Shown here one piece after another: positions 7,706 to 12,564 of a stretch of 12,564 nucleotides of DNA. The stretch's first letter is position 1. Every line of letters begins with the position of its first letter. This stretch comes from JAOUEE01 sp051011595 (lineage in GTDB: Bacteria; Actinomycetota; Acidimicrobiia; Acidimicrobiales; SHLQ01). Below the pieces are notes generated by a model that worked only from the letters and a program-made list of their open reading frames with translations, was not told where the DNA came from and made no database searches. The stretch covers positions 1 to 12,564 of the forward strand of contig JBPCTQ010000175.1 of assembly GCA_051011595.1 (NCBI GenBank), in the 5' to 3' direction. A program made the translations under genes and the position numbers.

Positions 7706-8359
7706 ATGGAACCCACGGGGCGGCCGACTGACCGTCGCGTGCTTGCTCGACTCACTCGTGCCTTCAGCATGAGGCATCGACGCCACAAGGCCCGGGACAT
7801 CACCGAGATCATGAACGAGGCGGCCGCATCGAGTGTGTTGTTCGTGGGTGTCAGCCCCCGGGACCACCACGCGTTCGTCAACGTGGTGGAGCGCGAGGTC
7901 GCAGCCGCCGCCGAGTCGGTCACGGCCAGTGGACTCCTCGACGATGCCGCCGTGGGTCGCCACGACACCGGGGCCGACTGGGAGACCTTCGTCTGTGCCG
8001 ACGGGCGCTCACTGCCGTTCGGCTCCAACACCTTCGATCTGGTGGTGTCCAACGCCATCATCGAACACGTCGGCGATGCCGACGATCAGCGCCAGTTCGT
8101 CGCAGAACACCTGCGAGTGGCCAACGATTTCGTGCTGACCACGCCGAACCGGTGGTTCCCGATCGAAGCCCACCATCGGGTGGCCTTCAAACACTGGCGG
8201 CGCAGCTGGTGGAAGACCCAGACGCTGTTCACCCGTCTGCTCTCGCTCCGCGACCTACGCGCCCTGGTGCCGGCCGGGTCGATCATCCGGGGCCGCCCCT
8301 GGTCTCCCACGTTCATGGCCACGTCGGTCGCTGTGCCCCGTCGGCGGTTGTTCGCATGA
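7706..8359 (+). CDS. class I SAM-dependent methyltransferase (Methyltransf_11 type)
   Basis: This 217-aa protein should transfer a methyl group from S-adenosylmethionine, probably to a sugar or other polysaccharide precursor given its neighbours. The clearest evidence is the DGRSLPF...FDLVVSNAIIEHVGD block (residues 99-123), the acidic-loop and post-III region of Methyltransf_11 proteins, followed by VLTTPNRWFPIE. The SAM-binding motif I is present as VLFVGVSPRD (44-53) in place of the usual VLDxGCGxG: the Asp is Phe and two of the Gly are lost. Similar VGVxP variants are, from memory, found in methyltransferases of exopolysaccharide clusters, so activity is still likely. The start at 7706 has no ribosome binding site but sits directly after a -10 box. 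The stop overlaps the sulfotransferase start by 4 nt (ATGA). It is the first gene of the operon. Confidence 0.82.
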   Translation: MEPTGRPTDRRVLARLTRAFSMRHRRHKARDITEIMNEAAASSVLFVGVSPRDHHAFVNVVEREVAAAAESVTASGLLDDAAVGRHDTGADWETFVCADGRSLPFGSNTFDLVVSNAIIEHVGDADDQRQFVAEHLRVANDFVLTTPNRWFPIEAHHRVAFKHWRRSWWKTQTLFTRLLSLRDLRALVPAGSIIRGRPWSPTFMATSVAVPRRRLFA

Positions 8360-9363
8360 GTCGCACCGACTCGACACTCGAGCGACCTCTGCTGCTGGTC
8401 GGTCTGCCCCGGTCCGGAACCACATGGGTGGCCCGCTCACTGGTGGCCGGCGGCTCCGTCGATCTGGTGCTCGAGCCCGACAACGAGGGGTTTCACCCGC
8501 TGGCCTACGGGTACAAACGGGCCCATCGCTTTCCGGCGGCGTCCGATTACGCCGACTCGGGTCTACCCACGGTCTTCGACCGGGCCACCCGGGGGTGGAC
8601 CGCCGACCCGCGCACCCGACCACTCATGAAGGTGATCGGTCGCCATCGATGGGAGCTCGAGGACTGGATCGGCACCCGCTGCGGCGGCCCGGCCAGCAGC
8701 CACGCACCGGCCGGTTGCCCCCAACGCGACCCCGACACCGATCAGCCACTGCTGGCTCGGGCCTGTCGTGGGGTCATGCCCGTGCTGGGCCGTCGTCGCC
8801 GGCGGCGCTTGATCAAGTCGGTGCACGCAGTGCGCACGGTCGAACCCATCGTCGACCAGATCGATGCCGACGTACTGCTCGTCGTCCGCAATCCCTTCGC
8901 TGTGGTGGCCAGCCTGCAGCGCGTGATCCCGGTCCACAACTGGTCCGAACCCCAACCCAACGCCGACCGTTACCGAGGTCTCCCCCCCGGCGAGCCCGCC
9001 GCCGACCCGGTTCAGCGCACCGCCCGAGGTGTCACCCACCTCCTCGGACACATCCGAACCCTGGCCGAAACGCACCCATCGTGGACCGTCGTGGCCCACG
9101 ACCACCTCTGTCGGGGGCCGGCCGACGCGCTGCCTGGTCTGGCCGAGGGGCTCGGCCTCCACGACACCGAACGGGTTCGCCAGGCGGCGCTCGACAGCGA
9201 CCGGCCCGGCACCGGATACGAGACCAAGCGGGTCAGCAGCGATCAGATCGACGGGTGGAAGAAGGAGCTCACCAGCGAGCAGGTGTCCATCATCGAATCC
9301 GAGGTCGACGCTTCCGGGCTGTGGCCGTTCCTGCATGCGATCGGGGCCACCGGTGATCGCTGA
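8356..9363 (+). CDS. PAPS-dependent sulfotransferase
   Basis: This 335-aa protein is predicted to transfer sulfate from 3'-phosphoadenosine-5'-phosphosulfate to a hydroxyl or amino group. The 5'-phosphosulfate loop is near the N-terminus (GLPRSGTTWVARSL; Pro18, Arg19, Ser20, Gly21, Thr22, Thr23, Trp24). The 3'-phosphate-binding block is VVRNPFAVVAS, with Arg178 and Ser186 eight residues apart as in known family members. The chosen start is ATG 8356 (ATGA overlap with the methyltransferase stop); in-frame sequence upstream of it belongs to the methyltransferase gene. The length is normal for the family. Its place in a polysaccharide operon suggests the acceptor is a surface glycan or its lipid-linked precursor. 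Small-molecule or lipid acceptors cannot be excluded. Confidence 0.87.
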   Translation: MSRTDSTLERPLLLVGLPRSGTTWVARSLVAGGSVDLVLEPDNEGFHPLAYGYKRAHRFPAASDYADSGLPTVFDRATRGWTADPRTRPLMKVIGRHRWELEDWIGTRCGGPASSHAPAGCPQRDPDTDQPLLARACRGVMPVLGRRRRRRLIKSVHAVRTVEPIVDQIDADVLLVVRNPFAVVASLQRVIPVHNWSEPQPNADRYRGLPPGEPAADPVQRTARGVTHLLGHIRTLAETHPSWTVVAHDHLCRGPADALPGLAEGLGLHDTERVRQAALDSDRPGTGYETKRVSSDQIDGWKKELTSEQVSIIESEVDASGLWPFLHAIGATGDR

Positions 9364-12229
9364 CCCGAACGTCGACACCAGCAACGACGGCGAAGTCGAA
9401 CGGTCCTCGGGGCGGGGAACCGCCATATTGACGTCGGCCAACTTCTTCGTCTTGTTGACGGTCGCCGCCACCGCCCCGCTGCTGGCTCGACTGCTGGGTC
9501 CCGAGGGTCGCGGCGAGCTGGCCGCCGCCTTCTCGCTGTTCATGATCCTGCGGTTCATCGCCCCCCTCGGCCTCTTGGAAGCATCCACCCGGGCTCTGTC
9601 GTGGGACCCTGACCGCACCACCGGTGAGGTGGCTCGGGCGTCTGTACCGATGGCCATCTCGTTCGGGTTGATGCTCGCCGTCGGCGCCTGGCTGGCTGCG
9701 CCGCTCATCTTCACCGACCAGCCCGACGCCGTTCGCGCCCTCCAGGCCCTGGCCTTCCTGCTCCCGGTCTTCGCCGCGTCCGATGTCCTGCGTGGCTTAT
9801 TGGTGGCCGAGCGGGCCTACCTGGCGGCGGCCATTCTGCTCATCAGTCCCTGGCTGGGGCGTTTCGTCGCCACCGGCATCATGTTCGTCCTCGACGACAC
9901 CCGGCTGGGGATCATCGCCTTCTACTCGGCGGCCGGCATCGTTCCCGGCCTGTTGATCGCCATAGCCATGAGCGGGAATCGGATCCGATTGGCCGACCCC
10001 ATCCGCCGCGGCTGGGCGTTGCGGGGACGGCTCCTCAGTTTCGGCGGCCGCGCCACCATTGGCTCCGCCGCCTCCCTGGCCGACCGCCGCATCGACCAGG
10101 TGCTGATGTTGCCCCTGGCCGGCGCCGGTCAGGCCGGCCTGTACGTCATCGCCGTCACCGTGGCCGAGCTGCCCGATGCCCTCACCCGCTCGGTGCGATC
10201 GGTGCTGTTGGCCGAACAGTCGAAGAAACCCGATGCCGAAACATTCGCCCGGGCGTTCCGAATGACCCTGTCGCTGGTCCTGGTGCTGGCCGCCGGGCTC
10301 GCCGTGGCCGCGCCCATCGCCATCCCGTTGGTGTTCGGGGGCAGTTTCGCCGACGCCATCCCGGCCACCTTCGTCCTGTTGATCGCGGTCATCCCCCTCA
10401 CCGTGCAGGCGCTGGCGGGAACCGGCCTGTACCTCGCCGACCGGCCCGGCCGCTACGGAGGAATCCGGACGGTAGGGGTCGTCGCCAACGTTGCCCTGCT
10501 GGTCCTGCTCGCTCCCGACCACGGTGCGCTGGGGGCCGCCTTTGCCTCGCTGGGGGCCTACACCTTCACCGCCACCATCTCGCTGTGGTACACGGCAAGG
10601 GCTCTCGACGTCCCGGCCCGGCGCATGCTGGCGGTATCGCCCGCCGACCTGTGGAGTGCCCTCGACCTGCTCCCCCTCGACAAGCTCCGCCTCCCCGACG
10701 CCGTCTCTCGACTCCAGGGCAACGAACGCCCGGCCGACGCCCCCAGCCCCGTCCTGTGGTTCATCGCTGTCCTGGTGCTCGGTCTGGTGAGCGCCGCGCT
10801 GGTGATCGTCGCACCGCTCATGGCCGTGGCGCTGGCCGTGGTCGTGGTCGTGATCGCCGTGATGGTCCAACGAGACGAGGCCCCTGGTTCGGTGATCGCC
10901 AGCCTGTATCTGATCCTCGTGCTGTTCCCGATCGTTCGGGGTGTCCCCCAGGAGGTCGCCTTCGGCGGGCTCTCCATCGATGCACACCTGCTGCTGCTGC
11001 CGCTGTTGATCTGGCCTGCCCTCCGCACCAGTCCGTCACCCACCATCATTCGACCGGTGGCGTTCTTCTTCGTCGTCATCTCCGGGATGGCGCTGTGGGG
11101 CATCGCGTCGGGTGCGCCGTTCCTGGCCGTCGTGCAGGACTTCCGTATGCCACTCATGTTCATCGGCGGCTTCCTGGCCGGCCTGGTGATCATCCACCAG
11201 CGAGGACCCGAACGGCTGGCTCAGCTCGCCGTGTTCGTCACCGGCGGAACAGCCATTCTCATCCTGATCCAGTTGACGACGCCGATCGCGGTGCTCGAAG
11301 GTCGGGTGCGCTCGGCCACCAACATCACCAGATCGGCCGCCGATCTCACCTCGGCCACCCGATTCCTGGTGAGCAGCGAAGATCTGGCCTTGGTGGTGCT
11401 CGTCCTGGCCACGTTCGTGTTCGCCGTGCGCCGGACACCACTCATCAGCGTCTGGGGATTCTCATTGATCTCGGCGCTCATCATCCTGACCCAATCGATG
11501 TCGCGCCAGCTGATCGTCGGACTGCTCATCGCCGCCTTCTTGTCGATCTTCATCCGCCGCACCGGGTCGCGGCTGGTTTCGGTGGCGGTCATCGGTGTCC
11601 TCATCGTGGGACTGGTGGGCGGGATGGCGGGTCTGGCCGCCAGCTTCGGACTCGTTCCCGGCGAGGACTCGACGGTGGGTCGACAAGCGGCCGCCTTCGA
11701 GGAACGGGTGCTCGGGGGGTTCCAGGGGGAAACGTTGGCCGGCGACCAAGGCATCAGCTGGCGCTCACGCGAGAACGACTTCGCGGCCGACGCCCTGGTG
11801 CAACAACCACTCACGGGCGTCGGCCTCGGTCGCCCCTACCGACCCGAAGTGCGGTTCGAACCCTTCGGGTCACCGACGTTCTTTCGCCGCTGGGTCCACA
11901 ACCTCTACCTGTCCTACGCCGCCAAGGGAGGTGTCATCGCCCTCGGCGCGCTGATCTGGGTGATCCTCACGCCGGTCAAGCTGGCGTGGAAGCGGGCCCG
12001 GCGCCGGGGACTCGTCGATCTCGGTTCGTCACTAGCCGCGGTGATCCTCCCGGCCTTCGCGGTCATGAGCCTGGTCGACCCCGTGTATTTGAACGCACCC
12101 ACGGGTGCGGTAACCGGATGTTTGCTCGCTATTCTCGCTCTAGACGCCACCCGCCCTCGGCCCCGCTCAGCCTCGCCAGAGCAACCGACTGCGGATCGGC
12201 GCCACACGGCAGGAGTAGGGAATGGGTGA
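9353..12229 (+). CDS. fused Wzx-type flippase and O-antigen ligase/Wzy-type polymerase
   Basis: This is one uninterrupted frame of 958 aa from GTG 9353, behind GGGG at 9343-9346. ATG 9335 is an alternative start, and the much longer upstream reading is a shadow of the sulfotransferase gene. Residues about 20-430 form a full-length multi-helix polysaccharide flippase, with ARLLGPEGRGELAAAFSL near residue 45 and a second-half repeat with FGGRATIGSAAS and DRRIDQVLMLPLAGAGQAGLYVIA split across the middle. A hydrophilic linker (about 418-465) leads into a second multi-helix domain (about 466-925). That domain has O-antigen ligase/polymerase features: TQSMSRQL (Arg718), a large polar loop with SWRSRENDF, PLTGVGLGRPY and the HNLYLSY motif (His849). 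A Pro/Arg-rich cytoplasmic tail ends it. The expected role is to flip a lipid-linked glycan across the membrane and then polymerise or ligate it. The domain calls are confident; whether the second domain acts as polymerase or ligase is not. Confidence 0.88.
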   Translation: MIADPNVDTSNDGEVERSSGRGTAILTSANFFVLLTVAATAPLLARLLGPEGRGELAAAFSLFMILRFIAPLGLLEASTRALSWDPDRTTGEVARASVPMAISFGLMLAVGAWLAAPLIFTDQPDAVRALQALAFLLPVFAASDVLRGLLVAERAYLAAAILLISPWLGRFVATGIMFVLDDTRLGIIAFYSAAGIVPGLLIAIAMSGNRIRLADPIRRGWALRGRLLSFGGRATIGSAASLADRRIDQVLMLPLAGAGQAGLYVIAVTVAELPDALTRSVRSVLLAEQSKKPDAETFARAFRMTLSLVLVLAAGLAVAAPIAIPLVFGGSFADAIPATFVLLIAVIPLTVQALAGTGLYLADRPGRYGGIRTVGVVANVALLVLLAPDHGALGAAFASLGAYTFTATISLWYTARALDVPARRMLAVSPADLWSALDLLPLDKLRLPDAVSRLQGNERPADAPSPVLWFIAVLVLGLVSAALVIVAPLMAVALAVVVVVIAVMVQRDEAPGSVIASLYLILVLFPIVRGVPQEVAFGGLSIDAHLLLLPLLIWPALRTSPSPTIIRPVAFFFVVISGMALWGIASGAPFLAVVQDFRMPLMFIGGFLAGLVIIHQRGPERLAQLAVFVTGGTAILILIQLTTPIAVLEGRVRSATNITRSAADLTSATRFLVSSEDLALVVLVLATFVFAVRRTPLISVWGFSLISALIILTQSMSRQLIVGLLIAAFLSIFIRRTGSRLVSVAVIGVLIVGLVGGMAGLAASFGLVPGEDSTVGRQAAAFEERVLGGFQGETLAGDQGISWRSRENDFAADALVQQPLTGVGLGRPYRPEVRFEPFGSPTFFRRWVHNLYLSYAAKGGVIALGALIWVILTPVKLAWKRARRRGLVDLGSSLAAVILPAFAVMSLVDPVYLNAPTGAVTGCLLAILALDATRPRPRSASPEQPTADRRHTAGVGNG

Positions 12230-12564
12230 GCAGCGGACGATGGATATCGGCGTGTACGGGATTCGCGGCATCCCGTCCACGTACAGCGGCTACGAAACCT
12301 TCGCCAGCGTGCTGCTGCCCGAGCTGGTCGAGCGAGGCCACCGCGTCACCGCCTACTGCCGCGGCCAGAAACTCCACGAATCCTACGAGGGGGTGCACTG
12401 CAGCTACCTCCCATCGATTCAGACCAAACAGCTCGACACCCTCTCCCACGGCGCCGTGGCCACCATCACCGGGCGGGCTCGGCGCCACGACGTCCTGCTG
12501 GTCATGAACGTCTCCAATGCACTGTTCACCTGGCTGCCTCGTCTCACCCGGCAACCGGTCGCAC
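12222..12564 (+). CDS. glycosyltransferase, DUF1972/GT4 type, N-terminal part (3' end outside window)
   Basis: The frame is open from ATG 12222 to the window end, giving 114 visible residues. AGGAG at 12211-12215 is six bases upstream and favours this start over ATG 12240. The start overlaps the stop of the flippase-polymerase gene by 8 nt. The N-terminus carries the DUF1972 signature IGVYGIRGIPSTYSGYETF (residues 9-27), with the Gly-rich loop of a GT-B fold, followed by LVERGHRVTAYCRG. DUF1972 proteins are GT4-type glycosyltransferases, several acting as rhamnosyl- or other hexosyltransferases in capsule and exopolysaccharide assembly. The sugar and acceptor are not readable here. The C-terminal nucleotide-sugar-binding domain lies beyond the window. 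Confidence 0.88.
   Translation, partial: MGEQRTMDIGVYGIRGIPSTYSGYETFASVLLPELVERGHRVTAYCRGQKLHESYEGVHCSYLPSIQTKQLDTLSHGAVATITGRARRHDVLLVMNVSNALFTWLPRLTRQPVA

Noticed and set aside
7601..7720. 12-bp direct repeat GAACCCACGGGG at 7601-7612 and 7709-7720
   Set aside because: One copy is inside the start of the methyltransferase gene, and a 12-mer shared once in a 12.5-kb GC-rich window is expected by chance. I do not call it an operator or attachment site.
10600..10750. Possible gene boundary splitting flippase and polymerase into two genes
   Set aside because: The frame is open throughout and the linker reads as normal coding sequence. The only nearby ATG (about 10625) has no ribosome binding site. 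Kept as one fused gene, with the caveat given in the findings.
9797..10987. 396-codon open frame on - inside the flippase-polymerase gene
   Set aside because: Its Gly/Asp/Gln/His-rich composition is that of a reverse-strand shadow of a hydrophobic, GC-rich gene.
10585..12507. 640-codon open frame on + overlapping the flippase-polymerase gene
   Set aside because: It is Arg/Pro/Gly-rich without hydrophobic segments and out of frame with a well-supported membrane protein.

Overview
The window is high-GC bacterial DNA with densely packed, often overlapping genes. An actinobacterium, possibly of the Acidimicrobiia type, is the best guess. The reasons are strong G/C third-position bias, a probable leaderless start, GTG starts, and a secreted protein with a neocarzinostatin-like domain, a fold known mainly from Actinobacteria. 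This lineage is inferred from composition and domain content, not shown by a marker gene.

Layout. (1) Positions 1-1345 (+) hold a tightly coupled run: the C-terminus of a membrane protein, a small lipoprotein and a PAP2-type membrane phosphatase. (2) Positions 1418-7483 hold two large secreted proteins that face each other tail to tail. The 998-aa protein on + has a neocarzinostatin-like domain, a CSLREA motif, a beta-helix, a choice-of-anchor-Q-like segment and RTX repeats. The 1000-aa protein on - is a predicted metzincin protease with a PPC-like domain and RTX repeats. Their last ~245 residues are the same module, colinear almost without gaps, so the DNA forms an imperfect inverted repeat around a 66-bp spacer that contains a stem-loop. 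(3) Positions 7484-7705 are a divergent intergenic region. (4) Positions 7706-12564 (+) hold a translationally coupled exopolysaccharide operon: SAM methyltransferase, sulfotransferase, a 958-aa protein that joins a Wzx-type flippase to an O-antigen ligase/Wzy-type polymerase, and the start of a DUF1972/GT4 glycosyltransferase that runs off the window.

How they may work together. The last block looks like part of a locus that builds, modifies (methylation and sulfation are plausible), flips and polymerises or attaches a cell-surface polysaccharide. The RTX pair would be exported by the Sec route and fold outside the cell with calcium. The PAP2 enzyme could serve lipid or polyprenyl-phosphate metabolism, but nothing in the window ties it to the polysaccharide locus.

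Most unusual points: the single-chain flippase-polymerase fusion, and the shared RTX module carried by two otherwise unrelated secreted proteins in convergent orientation. No RNA genes, CRISPR arrays or mobile elements were recognised.
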